64,000 nt of DNA from Vibrio sinaloensis (GTDB taxonomy: Bacteria; Pseudomonadota; Gammaproteobacteria; Enterobacterales; Vibrionaceae): contig NZ_CP096199.1 of assembly GCF_023195835.1 (NCBI RefSeq), positions 186,001 through 250,000 on the forward strand, in the 5' to 3' direction. The notes under the pieces are model-generated. The model made no database searches. It saw nothing but the letters and a program-made list of their open reading frames with translations, and was not told the origin of the DNA. Below, one piece after another: positions 30,689-40,024 of the stretch; position 1 is the first letter of the stretch; every line of letters starts with the position of its first letter. The position numbers were made by a program, and so were the translations under genes.

Positions 30689-31588
30689 ATGAATATCCGC
30701 GATTTTGAGTATTTGGTTGCTTTGGCCGAGCATAAGCATTTTCGCAAAGCCGCAGAAGCTTGTTTCGTCAGCCAACCCACGCTAAGTGGCCAGATTCGAA
30801 AACTAGAGGATGAGATCGGTACTGCCCTGCTCGAACGCAGTAGTCGGCGTGTGTTGTTTACCGACGCTGGATTGCAGCTGGTGGATCAAGCGAAACGGGT
30901 TCTCTCTGAGGTCAAAACCTTTAAAGATATGGCCAGTGGTCAGGCGGGTGAGATGGTGGGCCCACTGCATATCGGCTTTATTCCTACCGTCGGCCCGTAC
31001 TTGCTGCCAAAAATTGTACCTATGCTCAAGCAGCGCTTTCCCGAGTTAGAGCTTTACTTACACGAAGCGCAAACCCAACAGTTAGTGCGCCAGCTCGAAG
31101 AAGGTAAGCTCGATTGTTTGGTACTGGCTTCAGTGGCTGAAACCGCGCCATTTAAAGAAATCGAAGTGTTCAACGAGCCGTTGAGCATTGCTGTGCCTTG
31201 TGACCATGAGTGGGCCTCGCGCGACCAGGTCGATATGCTCGATCTTAACGGCCGTACTGTTTTGGCCTTAGGTGATGGTCATTGCTTGCGCGATCAGGCG
31301 CTCGGTTTCTGTTTTGCTGCAGGAGCCAAAGATGACGAGCGGTTTAAAGCCACAAGCCTTGAGACGCTGCGCAATATGGTAGCCGCCGGGGCAGGGATTA
31401 CGTTGTTGCCACACCTTTCGCTGCCGAAAGAGCAGCAAAAAGATGGGGTGTGTTATGTAAAAGCGGTCAATCCGGTGCCATCTCGCAGCATAGTGTTGGC
31501 GTATCGACCAGGCTCACCACTGCGTTCTCGCTTTGAGCAACTCGCGTCTGCAATCAAAGAACAGTTATCCACTGAAATAGCCGGTTAA
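30689..31588 (+). CDS. oxyR: LysR-type peroxide sensor OxyR
   Basis: 299 residues. The N-terminal LysR winged helix begins MNIRDFEYLVALAEHKHFRKAA. The redox pair is exactly at C199 (GDGHC) and C208 (LGFC), the positions that form the activating disulfide in E. coli OxyR. It has a strong ribosome site (TAGGAG). It is divergent from the peroxidase it presumably activates, and LysR regulators usually repress their own promoter from this shared region. A terminator follows. Confidence 0.98.
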   Translation: MNIRDFEYLVALAEHKHFRKAAEACFVSQPTLSGQIRKLEDEIGTALLERSSRRVLFTDAGLQLVDQAKRVLSEVKTFKDMASGQAGEMVGPLHIGFIPTVGPYLLPKIVPMLKQRFPELELYLHEAQTQQLVRQLEEGKLDCLVLASVAETAPFKEIEVFNEPLSIAVPCDHEWASRDQVDMLDLNGRTVLALGDGHCLRDQALGFCFAAGAKDDERFKATSLETLRNMVAAGAGITLLPHLSLPKEQQKDGVCYVKAVNPVPSRSIVLAYRPGSPLRSRFEQLASAIKEQLSTEIAG

Positions 31589-31590
31589 AT

Positions 31591-31625
31591 AAAAAGAGGT
31601 TGATATCGCTATCAACCTCTTTTTT
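31591..31625 (+). terminator. Terminator of oxyR
   Basis: Stem GAGGTTGAT / ATCAACCTC, 6-nt loop, with A-run and T-run flanks. It can act in both directions, serving the convergent mrcA too. Confidence 0.9.
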
Positions 31626-31636
31626 GCTTGTGAATT

Positions 31637-31800
31637 ATACCAAACAGCATAAATATCTGGTCATTCTTGCTGGTTAAAATCGCTGATAGCGTCGTTATAG
31701 ATTTTGTAGGTAGGTCAACTAGCTAGCTGCAATCTATGCCTTGCTCTCAACGATTTTTCCTGCGCAATTATATGTTCACCTATTTATCCCGTTTGGCATT
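31637..31800. repeat. 164-bp inverted-repeat element at the mrcA 3' end
   Basis: The ends form an imperfect inverted repeat: ATACCAAACAGCATAAATA on the left and the complement of ATGCCAAACGGGATAAATA on the right (about 16 of 19 match). The right end overlaps the mrcA TAA stop. The interior has small stems but no reading frame. A shortened relative lies at the cpxA stop (45910-45956). Confidence 0.7.
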
Positions 31801-34312
31801 AGAATAGCTCTTCGCCGCCATCGGACGAGGTGTATATGCTATTGGTTATCTCGTTTTGCACGTACTCCGTCGGCTCAGTGCCTTCCAAAAAGTATTCAAA
31901 CATTGAGCTTGCATCGAACTTGTTGGTCAATAAACCAGAGTCACGGTCAATTCGCACCCGCACAATCTGCTCAGGTATTGCCTTATCCTTTTCTGGGACA
32001 CCTTCGAGCGCAATACGCATAAAATCAACCCAAGCTGGCTGTGCGGTTTTGGCCCCGGCTTCAGCGCCCGAAATTTGATCGTTGTCGAGGTTACTGTTTG
32101 GCTTAGTGCGGCCAAGATTGCGGTTGTGGTCATCAAATCCAACCCAAGCCACGGCCACCATCCCCGGTCCATAGCCGTTATACCAAGCATCTTTAGAATC
32201 ATTAGTCGTACCGGTTTTACCGCCGATATCACGACGTTTCAGTTGCTGGGCACGCCAACCTGTACCATTCCAACCTGTGCCTTCGCGCCAATTACCGCCG
32301 CCCCAGACGTTGCTGAACATCATCTCCCGCATTAGAAATGCCGTCTGCTCTGAGATCACCTGTGGCGCATAGTTAGGTTGCTCGCTGTCGAGGGCAATGT
32401 CTTGTTCGGCAAATTCACCTTGCACAGTATCGCTCGGTTGACAGTCTTGCTGGCAGATGGTTTTTGGTGTTGCTGCGAATTCTAGGTCGCCAAACGGACC
32501 TTCGACTCTGTCGATATAGAAAGGCTCGACATAGTAACCTCCATTGGCAAACACTGAATAACCTTGTGCCATCTTGATCGGCGTTAAGCTACCTGCACCG
32601 AGGGCAATGGTTTCAGAGCGCGGTACTTGATCGATATCGAAACCGAAACGCGTTAAGTATTCACGGGTTTCATCGAGGCCAACTTCACGCAGCACACGCA
32701 CTGCCATCACGTTTTTCGATTGCGCCAAACCGATGCGCAGTCGCGTAGGGCCAACATACGTTGGGGGCGAGTTTTTAGGACGCCATGCCGTACCTTGACT
32801 CTGATCCCACTGGTTGATGGGAGCATCGTTGATTAACGTAGCGAGGGTCAGGCCTTTATCAATCGCCGCCGAGTAAATAAATGGCTTAATACTCGAGCCG
32901 ACTTGACGCACCGATTGGGTCGCGCGGTTAAATTTGTTGTGAATAAAGTTAAAGCCACCCACCAGAGACAGCACAGCGCCGTTTTCTGGGTTCATCGCCA
33001 CAAATGCGGTGTTGGCATTGGGCACCTGACTTAATTGCCAACGGAATTGGCTCTGTTCACCGTCACTGACTTCAACTTGGCGAACCCAAATCTGTTCGCC
33101 TTGTGCAAGTACTTGTTGCGCCTTGCTTGGCTCTGGGCCTTGGCGTTCATCGGTTAAGAATTTACGCGCCCATTTAATGCCATCCCAGTCGAGCTGCTGT
33201 TCGCCTTGGTTCTTAACCCACACCGTGGCTTGTTTATCCGCCACCTGAATCACCACGGCAGGTATCAACTGGCCGTATGTTGGGACATTGTCGAGGGTCT
33301 TTTCTATCTCGGCGTGATCAAAAGGTGTTTGCCCCTCTTTCCACAACACTTTTTCCGCACCGCGGTAACCATGGCGTTCGTCGTACGCCAACAAGTTATT
33401 GATGGCCGAATCATTGGCTGCTGCCTGCAGTTTTGAATCGACCGTGGTATAGATGTTCATACCTGAGGTGTAAGCGTCTTCGCCGTAGCGCTCCACCATC
33501 CACGCGCGGGCGAGCTCTGCGACATATGGGGCACTTAACTCAATTTCCGCGCCGTGGTAACGAGCGACAATCGCTTCGTTACGCGCTTGGTCATACTCTT
33601 GTTGGGTGATGTACTTCTCATCCAGCATACGCAGCAGTACCACATTGCGGCGGTTGGTTGCACGCTCCAAAGAGTAGATAGGGTTCATCGTCGAGGGGGC
33701 TTTCGGCATACCCGCCAAGGTGGCCAGTTCACTTAAGCTGAGGTCTTGTAGATCTTTGCCGAAGTAGGTTTGCGCGGCAGCACCAAAGCCGTATGAGCGG
33801 TAGCCAAGAAAGATCTTGTTGACGTACAGCTCCATGATCTCTTCTTTGCTCAGCAGTTGCTCAATATGAATGGCAATAAAGATCTCTTTGATTTTACGCA
33901 TGATCTTCTTCTCGTTAGAGAGGAAGAAGTTACGTGCCAACTGCTGCGTAATGGTACTGGCCCCTTGTTTGGCCGAGCCCGACAGTGCAACTACAACTGC
34001 GGCACGCGTAATACCGATAGGGTCGATCCCGGGGTGGTCGTAGAAACGACTGTCTTCCGTTGCGATCAAGGCTTCAATCAGGTGCTGCGGAATCTCATCA
34101 TAAGCCACCGGAATACGGCGCTTTTCACCAAACTGAGAAATCAGTTTTCCGTCTCGACTATACACCTGCATTGGCGTCTGCAGTTGGACATCTTTTAGCG
34201 TCGCTACATCAGGTAGCTCTGGTTTGACATAAAAATAGAAGCCGAAGATGGTACCGACTCCAAGAATTATGCAAATCAATGTGAATAAGAACAGTCGCTT
34301 TATGAACTTCAC
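31799..34312 (-). CDS. mrcA: Penicillin-binding protein 1A
   Basis: 837 residues, bifunctional peptidoglycan synthase. An N-terminal membrane anchor (about 7-29), then glycosyltransferase GT51 with catalytic E86 (ATEDSRFYDHPG), an OB-like insert, and the transpeptidase with active serine S473 (SSIK) and KTGTTND. The enzyme is periplasmic. It is divergent from pilM across 129 bp, the order conserved in gammaproteobacteria. Its stop codon lies inside an inverted-repeat element. Confidence 0.98.
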   Translation of the reverse strand: MKFIKRLFLFTLICIILGVGTIFGFYFYVKPELPDVATLKDVQLQTPMQVYSRDGKLISQFGEKRRIPVAYDEIPQHLIEALIATEDSRFYDHPGIDPIGITRAAVVVALSGSAKQGASTITQQLARNFFLSNEKKIMRKIKEIFIAIHIEQLLSKEEIMELYVNKIFLGYRSYGFGAAAQTYFGKDLQDLSLSELATLAGMPKAPSTMNPIYSLERATNRRNVVLLRMLDEKYITQQEYDQARNEAIVARYHGAEIELSAPYVAELARAWMVERYGEDAYTSGMNIYTTVDSKLQAAANDSAINNLLAYDERHGYRGAEKVLWKEGQTPFDHAEIEKTLDNVPTYGQLIPAVVIQVADKQATVWVKNQGEQQLDWDGIKWARKFLTDERQGPEPSKAQQVLAQGEQIWVRQVEVSDGEQSQFRWQLSQVPNANTAFVAMNPENGAVLSLVGGFNFIHNKFNRATQSVRQVGSSIKPFIYSAAIDKGLTLATLINDAPINQWDQSQGTAWRPKNSPPTYVGPTRLRIGLAQSKNVMAVRVLREVGLDETREYLTRFGFDIDQVPRSETIALGAGSLTPIKMAQGYSVFANGGYYVEPFYIDRVEGPFGDLEFAATPKTICQQDCQPSDTVQGEFAEQDIALDSEQPNYAPQVISEQTAFLMREMMFSNVWGGGNWREGTGWNGTGWRAQQLKRRDIGGKTGTTNDSKDAWYNGYGPGMVAVAWVGFDDHNRNLGRTKPNSNLDNDQISGAEAGAKTAQPAWVDFMRIALEGVPEKDKAIPEQIVRVRIDRDSGLLTNKFDASSMFEYFLEGTEPTEYVQNEITNSIYTSSDGGEELF

Positions 34313-34441
34313 CGGATATTCCCTGATTATTGGGGTTAACTATATGCAAACCCTTGTACTTTAGACCGAATTTTCCAAGCCGTTGGGTTTTACTGCGTGG
34401 TTGCGCAAGTTAAACAATGAGCATAGTACGGAGCCAGCTAC

Positions 34442-35386
34442 ATGGGTAATGCATTGGTTACAGGCCTAGATATCGGTCGCCACAGTATCAAAGCGGTAGT
34501 GATAAAGCCATCCAAGGATGCGTTTGCGCTTGTGAGTTATCGTACCCTGCCCATTGAGGCGGGTATTTTCTCCGATAACCACGGGTTAAATTATCAGAAA
34601 ATTGTAAAGAAACTCAAAGAACTAAGGAAGTCTTTACCGCTTTTTAATCGCAAAGTTGCGTTTGCAATATCGGACAACGCCGTAATAACTAAAGTATTAC
34701 AGATAGATAGCCGTTTTAGAGGTTATGAACGAGATTTGGCGATCGAGCAGACTTTTTTGAGTCAATCTGCGCTTGATGCCGAGCCGCTCTGTTTTGATTT
34801 TGTGCCGCTTGGCACGCAAAGTGAGAATGGAAAACGCACATATCGCGTATTTGCCACCAAACAAGCGCCGTTGTTGCAATGGCAGACCACAATACGACAA
34901 GCCGGCCTAACCCCCATCGGGGCGGATGTGTGTGGTTATGCTCTTAACCACTGCCTGCAGCAAATCCAAGCTACCGATAGTGATAAGCCGCGGTTGCTGA
35001 TAGACCTTAACTGGAATGGCTGCTCCTTGGTGTTCGCCGACCAGCAGCAAACTCTTTATGCCAATAGTTGGCCACAGGATATCAAGCATCTGGGCTTAAC
35101 CCCGCTATGCCAGCAGCTACAAACCTTACTGCAACGTTTGATGGTGCAACATAACCAACAGATTGAGGTTATGTGGCTATGTGGTGAGCTGGCTAACTGC
35201 CGTAGTAGTGTCGAACAATTGCAGCAATTACTCCAACTAAAAATAGAGACATTGAATCCGCTCTCTTTGTTCACTGACTATCGAGTGACAGAAATCAGTA
35301 ATAGTTACGCCTTAGCCAGCAGTGTGGCGGTACGTGCTTGCCTGTATCGTCAATCAATGGCAGGAGGGCGGGCGTGTCTGAACTAG
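34442..35386 (+). CDS. pilM: Type IV pilus assembly ATPase-like PilM
   Basis: 314 residues, actin/FtsA fold. The N-terminal TGLDIGRHSIKAV is the phosphate-binding strand of the family. PilM sits on the cytoplasmic face and recruits PilN. It is shorter than typical PilM (about 340-350) and closer to HofM in character. The ribosome site is GGAG eight bases before the ATG. It overlaps pilN by 13 bp. Confidence 0.9.
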   Translation: MGNALVTGLDIGRHSIKAVVIKPSKDAFALVSYRTLPIEAGIFSDNHGLNYQKIVKKLKELRKSLPLFNRKVAFAISDNAVITKVLQIDSRFRGYERDLAIEQTFLSQSALDAEPLCFDFVPLGTQSENGKRTYRVFATKQAPLLQWQTTIRQAGLTPIGADVCGYALNHCLQQIQATDSDKPRLLIDLNWNGCSLVFADQQQTLYANSWPQDIKHLGLTPLCQQLQTLLQRLMVQHNQQIEVMWLCGELANCRSSVEQLQQLLQLKIETLNPLSLFTDYRVTEISNSYALASSVAVRACLYRQSMAGGRACLN

Positions 35387-35925
35387 TTAATTTATTTCCC
35401 TGGCGACAGCAGCAGCGAGCGTATCTGAGGCGTCGCTTCTTGATATTCACTCTGGTTAGTGTGTTGTTGCCGCTGGGATGGCAATTGCAAGTCGAGCACC
35501 AGTGGTCTGAGAGGAGACAAGTGATTGAAGCGCGCAGTCAAGATTTGCTCGAGCAGCTCAATCAATTAGACGGTCAACTGATACAGGCCGAGTTCCTTCA
35601 GCAACAGCAGCAAACTAACTTGACAAAGTTTAAGCAGCAGCAACAGTTTATTGCCCAGCGCGGCCTTGCAGCTCAAGTGTTGTGGCGCCTCACGCAAGTT
35701 CTTCCTGAACATATCTACTTAGATGAGTTGGCTTTGCGTGGTAATCAGATCACCTTAAGTGGCTACAGCGCACAACAGGCACCACTCACCCTGTTGCTTG
35801 AGCGTTTTCATCAAACTCAGGTTTTTCACAATGTGGTATTGCACTCGGTGACAGAGCAGCAGTCGCGGCAACGGTTTTCGCTGTCATTGCAATACGTTAG
35901 TGCGGTGCAACACCATGAACTTTGA
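35374..35925 (+). CDS. pilN: Type IV pilus inner-membrane protein PilN
   Basis: 183 residues from a GTG at 35374, chosen because CAGGAGGG lies upstream and the sequence then reads SELVNLFPWR, the conserved PilN motif that binds PilM. One membrane segment (about 22-40), then a glutamine-rich coiled coil and a periplasmic ferredoxin-like domain. It overlaps pilM by 13 bp and pilO by 11 bp. Confidence 0.9.
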   Translation: MSELVNLFPWRQQQRAYLRRRFLIFTLVSVLLPLGWQLQVEHQWSERRQVIEARSQDLLEQLNQLDGQLIQAEFLQQQQQTNLTKFKQQQQFIAQRGLAAQVLWRLTQVLPEHIYLDELALRGNQITLSGYSAQQAPLTLLLERFHQTQVFHNVVLHSVTEQQSRQRFSLSLQYVSAVQHHEL

Positions 35926-36445
35926 CCTTGATACCCTTGCGCAATGGCCATTTCATAAGCAAGTGGCAGCCATCGCGCTGATAACGCTATCTGTCAATGC
36001 TGGGTTTGCTGTGTTCAGTCTTCTCCCTTTACACCAACAGTTAGCCACTGCCGATCTGGTGCAGCTTCAACATGCCAATACGCTCAAACAGCAGCAACAA
36101 CGGCTGAAGTCGTTTCAAGCTGAGTCGTTGGCGACGAGGTCAATGCCATTGATAGACACTCAGCCATCGGCCTCTCTGGTTGTCGCTGAACTGAATCATT
36201 TGGCACGTCAGCATCAGTTAGTTGTGCGTCAGTTGGAGTGGGTTGTTGGCGAACAGGGGAGTCGAATTGAGCTCAACTTAGTAGGACGGTTTCAATCGAT
36301 AGGCGACTTTTGCCAACAGGTAAGCGAGTTGACCAGTTTGGTTCGCATCGACAATGGTCAATGGCAGCAGTTAAATGACCACCACATTAGTTTTCGAGCC
36401 CAAGTGCTTGGCGACTGGCGCGAGGAAAGTGATGATGAACCGTAG
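35915..36445 (+). CDS. pilO: Type IV pilus inner-membrane protein PilO
   Basis: 176 residues with a membrane segment near 15-38, a glutamine-rich helix and a periplasmic domain. It pairs with PilN to link the motor to the secretin through PilP. Start chosen at the ATG overlapping the pilN end; the ribosome site is weak, suggesting translational coupling. Assignment rests largely on position and topology. Confidence 0.82.
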   Translation: MNFDLDTLAQWPFHKQVAAIALITLSVNAGFAVFSLLPLHQQLATADLVQLQHANTLKQQQQRLKSFQAESLATRSMPLIDTQPSASLVVAELNHLARQHQLVVRQLEWVVGEQGSRIELNLVGRFQSIGDFCQQVSELTSLVRIDNGQWQQLNDHHISFRAQVLGDWREESDDEP

Positions 36446-36830
36446 GGCTTTGGTTTACTGGCTGATGGCGATTAGTACAGCGCTACCGAGCGCCGCTTTC
36501 AGCACAGAGCCTCATTCATTTGAGCAGTTAAGAGACCCGTTTTCAGGTTCAGAGCGCGAACGCTCGCCAGTCAATGACTGCGTGTCTGTCACGACAACGC
36601 CGCCGTCAGCTATCGTATTGAAGTGGGCTGGCATAGTGACAACGCCAAGCCGCACTCAAGCGATACTGGAGTTGGCCGACGGCCAGTTGGTCAGTGTTGG
36701 CGAGGGTGAGGTGCTCGCCTCTCGTTGGAAAATAGCGGCGATTGATCCCCAGCAACTTGAGCTTGTCTTGGTGAATGTAACGGCTACGGAGTGTGGTGAA
36801 CAAGCCATCATATTGGAGTTTGGAGGATGA
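36432..36830 (+). CDS. pilP: Short PilP/HofP-like pilus alignment protein
   Basis: 132 residues from the ATG at 36432 (GAGG six bases upstream). A signal-peptide-like N-terminus is followed by FEQLRDPF, typical of PilP, and a beta-rich domain with two cysteines (ND-C and TE-C) that could form a disulfide. Unlike P. aeruginosa PilP (about 174 residues) it has no lipobox cysteine and a shortened linker, resembling E. coli HofP. It overlaps pilO, and its stop overlaps the pilQ start (ATGA). Confidence 0.75.
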   Translation: MMNRRALVYWLMAISTALPSAAFSTEPHSFEQLRDPFSGSERERSPVNDCVSVTTTPPSAIVLKWAGIVTTPSRTQAILELADGQLVSVGEGEVLASRWKIAAIDPQQLELVLVNVTATECGEQAIILEFGG

Positions 36831-38146
36831 GTGACTGGCGCAAAATGGCGCAAGTCATCACGACTTGTTCCTACCTACTTCTCTTCAATTGGATGTTGCT
36901 TTCTACTTGCTTCGCCACAGAGCAAGGCGACAGCGCGTCACTCTCTCACCATAGGTTGTCATTTAACTTCCAAGATATCTCTGTGCGCCAAGCGCTGCGA
37001 ATTATTGCCGATAGTCAAAATATCAATATTGCCATTGCTCACTCCGTTGAGGGCCAATTGACGTTGCGTTTGAACCAAGTCACAGGGCAACAAGCACTTG
37101 ATACCATTGTTGAGATGCAAGGCTTGCAGCAGCAGGTTAAGCAAGGCGTAGTGATGATCTCACCCAAGGTGCCAAGCGCAGCATTAGGCCGGGATCTGAC
37201 CACTTCGATGATAGCGCTGCAATATGCTGACGCCAGCGAACTGGCCCAGGTGTTACAGGGAGAGCAAGGGGTTGGGTTGTTGTCTGAACGCGGTGCAGTG
37301 AGCGTGGATAAGCGCACCAATGTGATTCTAGTTCGCGACTTGGCGGACAATATAGCCGCAGCGCGTGAGATGGTGGCGATGCTTGATGTGCCAGTAAAGC
37401 AGGTGCAAATAGAAGCGCGTATTGTCACCATTAATCAGGGCAACTTAGAGGCGCTAGGTGTGCGTTGGGGGATCAGTCATTCAGGGCGCCATGGTCAGGT
37501 TGGCGGCACGATTGAAGACCTTAACCTTGATTCAGCCAGCATTGATCAGCAGTTAAACGTCAACCTCGCTGCCCAAGCGGTTAACGCAGCGTCGATAGCT
37601 TTTCAAATCGCCAAACTCGGGTCCGATACCTTACTCGATCTCGAACTGTCGGCGTTGCAGCGTGAATCTAAAGCAGAGGTCATTTCAAGTCCGAGCTTGA
37701 TGACCACACACAAGCAAGCGGCCTTCATCGAGCAAGGAACGGAGATTCCTTATCTTGAGTCATCGTCGAGCGGAGCGACCAACGTCGCCTTCAAAAAAGC
37801 CGTATTGAGCCTTAAAGTGACGCCGCAAATCACGCCTAACAACCAGGTCATTCTTGACCTCAATGTTACCCAAGACCGGCCCGGAGATGTGGTCAATACC
37901 GGTACCGGAGAAGCGGTGGCGATCGATACACAACGAATCGGTACCCAAGTGTTGGTCGAAAGTGGGCAAACCATAGTACTCGGAGGGATTTTCCAACACA
38001 GCGTACTTGAAAGTGTTGATAAAGTGCCCTTACTCGGTGATATACCGTTGCTTGGTGGCTTATTTCGCCGAACTTACCAAAAAATTGGCAAGCGTGAGCT
38101 GGTGGTTTTTGTTACACCGAAAGTCATCACTGAGTTTAGTGAATAA
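36827..38146 (+). CDS. pilQ: Compact type IV pilus secretin PilQ (HofQ-like)
   Basis: 439 residues, much shorter than V. cholerae or Pseudomonas PilQ (about 570-710). After the signal peptide it begins at once with the secretin short N-domain (LSFNFQDISVRQALRIIA), an N1 domain (IALQYADASELAQVL) and the secretin pore (VIVSSPSLM-like EVISSPSLMT, VLGGIF, PLLGDIPLLG). No AMIN domain is present, so peptidoglycan binding would be absent. The ribosome site GGAG is eight bases upstream. It would export the DNA-uptake pilus through the outer membrane. Confidence 0.9.
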   Translation: MSDWRKMAQVITTCSYLLLFNWMLLSTCFATEQGDSASLSHHRLSFNFQDISVRQALRIIADSQNINIAIAHSVEGQLTLRLNQVTGQQALDTIVEMQGLQQQVKQGVVMISPKVPSAALGRDLTTSMIALQYADASELAQVLQGEQGVGLLSERGAVSVDKRTNVILVRDLADNIAAAREMVAMLDVPVKQVQIEARIVTINQGNLEALGVRWGISHSGRHGQVGGTIEDLNLDSASIDQQLNVNLAAQAVNAASIAFQIAKLGSDTLLDLELSALQRESKAEVISSPSLMTTHKQAAFIEQGTEIPYLESSSSGATNVAFKKAVLSLKVTPQITPNNQVILDLNVTQDRPGDVVNTGTGEAVAIDTQRIGTQVLVESGQTIVLGGIFQHSVLESVDKVPLLGDIPLLGGLFRRTYQKIGKRELVVFVTPKVITEFSE

Positions 38147-38304
38147 AAATAAATTTGCATTACTGCCACCTTATCTAGATAATTTCGGGTCTTATCACGA
38201 ATTATCTGTGAGGAATAGGTGCCACAAGCATCTCCATTGCTGGTTTTACACCGGCTTTTCTTGTGGCGATGTCATTGAATTAACGTTGTAAATTACTGCT
38301 AAAC

Positions 38305-38823
38305 ATGGCTGAGAAACGCAATATTTTCCTTGTTGGCCCTATGGGTGCCGGCAAAAGCACAATTGGTAGACATTTAGCTCAACAGCTGCATATGGAGTTT
38401 GTTGACTCGGATACCGTAATTGAAGAGCGCACTGGCGCAGATATCGCTTGGGTATTTGACGTCGAGGGTGAAGAAGGCTTCCGTGATCGCGAGGAAAAAG
38501 TGATTAACGACCTGACCGAGGAGCAAGGCATCGTGCTTGCTACAGGTGGTGGTTCAATCATGAGCAAAGAAAACCGCAATCGTCTTTCTGCACGCGGTAT
38601 TGTTGTGTACCTAGAGACAACAATTGAAAAACAACTTGCTCGAACCAATCGCGACAAGAAGCGTCCATTGCTACAAACTGATAATCCACGTGAAGTGTTA
38701 GAAGCCTTGGCTGAACAACGCAACCCACTTTACGAAGAAATTGCGGATTACACAGTACGTACAGACGATCAAAGTGCAAAAGTGGTAGCCAACCAGATCG
38801 TAAAAATGCTAGAAGAACGTTAA
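38305..38823 (+). CDS. aroK: Shikimate kinase I
   Basis: 172 residues. P-loop [14 protein letters not shown] (about 11-24), the shikimate-binding DSDTVIEER and GGGSIM motifs, and a lid region near [10 protein letters not shown]. It phosphorylates shikimate. It is the first gene of aroK-aroB-damX-dam-rpe-gph, the order known from E. coli. The start ATG has no clear ribosome site. 158 bp separate it from pilQ, where I see no terminator. Confidence 0.97.
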   Translation: MAEKRNIFLVGPMGAGKSTIGRHLAQQLHMEFVDSDTVIEERTGADIAWVFDVEGEEGFRDREEKVINDLTEEQGIVLATGGGSIMSKENRNRLSARGIVVYLETTIEKQLARTNRDKKRPLLQTDNPREVLEALAEQRNPLYEEIADYTVRTDDQSAKVVANQIVKMLEER

Positions 38824-38848
38824 GACTTTTTGCATTTGGAGAATACCC

Positions 38849-39937
38849 ATGGAACGGATTACGGTCAGCTTAGATGAGCGTAGCTATCCAATCTCAATTG
38901 GCGCCGGATTATTTAATGATCCGGCCCACCTTTCTTTCTTAACCGCAAAACAAAAAGTGGTGGTGATTTCCAATGTCACGGTAGCGCCACTATATGCGGA
39001 CAAAATCCTCGCGATTCTTGAGCAAATTGGTTGCCAAGCCTCACTGTTAGAGCTGCCGGACGGCGAACAATACAAAACCTTAGACACCTTTAATACGGTC
39101 ATGAGCTATCTGCTTGAAGGTAATTACGCGCGTGATGTGGTGGTGATTGCTTTGGGGGGAGGCGTGATAGGCGACCTAGTGGGCTTTTCTGCTGCCTGTT
39201 ACCAGCGCGGTGTCGACTTTATCCAAATTCCGACCACACTGCTTTCACAAGTCGACTCTTCCGTCGGGGGGAAAACCGCGGTTAACCATCCATTGGGCAA
39301 GAACATGATTGGCGCTTTCTACCAGCCTAAAGCGGTGGTCATCGATACCGATTGTTTAAAAACGCTACCGACGCGCGAGTTTGCCGCTGGCATGGCAGAA
39401 GTGATCAAGTACGGCATTATTTATGATGCCGAGTTCTTTGACTGGCTGGAGCAAAACCTCGACAAGCTGTATCAACTTGATGAACAAGCGCTGACCTATG
39501 CCATTGCCCGTTGTTGCCAAATTAAGGCCGAAGTGGTCGCACAAGATGAAAAAGAGTCGGGAATTCGCGCATTGCTGAACCTAGGTCATACATTTGGTCA
39601 TGCGATTGAAGCTGAGTTAGGTTATGGTAATTGGCTGCACGGTGAAGCAGTGGCTTCTGGCACGGTAATGGCAGCAAAAACTGCGCAGCTTCAAGGGCTT
39701 ATCACTGAGCAGCAAGTTGAAAGAATTATCTCTATACTGAAAAGAGCGCAGTTGCCAGTACACACTCCATCGTCGATGTCGTTTGCTGATTTCATCAAGC
39801 ATATGATGCGCGACAAAAAAGTGCTGGCTGGTGAGCTGCGACTGGTATTGCCGACAAGCATTGGGTCGGCAGAGGTCGTCAAAGGCGTGCCTGAGTCGGT
39901 GATTGAGCAAGCCATCGATTTTGGACGCACGCTGTAA
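38849..39937 (+). CDS. aroB: 3-dehydroquinate synthase
   Basis: 362 residues, NAD- and metal-dependent. The motifs [19 protein letters not shown] (about 105-123), [19 protein letters not shown] and [11 protein letters not shown] (zinc histidines) are intact. It converts DAHP to 3-dehydroquinate. It is 25 bp after aroK. A small hairpin repeat separates it from damX. Confidence 0.98.
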   Translation: MERITVSLDERSYPISIGAGLFNDPAHLSFLTAKQKVVVISNVTVAPLYADKILAILEQIGCQASLLELPDGEQYKTLDTFNTVMSYLLEGNYARDVVVIALGGGVIGDLVGFSAACYQRGVDFIQIPTTLLSQVDSSVGGKTAVNHPLGKNMIGAFYQPKAVVIDTDCLKTLPTREFAAGMAEVIKYGIIYDAEFFDWLEQNLDKLYQLDEQALTYAIARCCQIKAEVVAQDEKESGIRALLNLGHTFGHAIEAELGYGNWLHGEAVASGTVMAAKTAQLQGLITEQQVERIISILKRAQLPVHTPSSMSFADFIKHMMRDKKVLAGELRLVLPTSIGSAEVVKGVPESVIEQAIDFGRTL

Positions 39938-39950
39938 TTCTTGTTGTTAG

Positions 39951-40000
39951 TAGTACCAATCTAACCTTAGCCTTGTGCTGCTGCGTTAGTTTGGTATTAC
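39951..40000. repeat. Hairpin with ATACCAAAC-type ends between aroB and damX
   Basis: Left arm GTAGTACCAATCTAAC and right arm complementary to GTAATACCAAACTAAC (two mismatches over 16), with about 18 bp between. Its ends resemble the mrcA and cpxA elements, which suggests a common hairpin family. Confidence 0.5.
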
Positions 40001-40024
40001 GCGTATTTTCATTAGGGTAACGCA

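Noticed and set aside
38007..38291. 94-codon frame overlapping the end of pilQ
   Set aside because: It mostly lies in a shifted frame of pilQ; the remaining part has no start signal.
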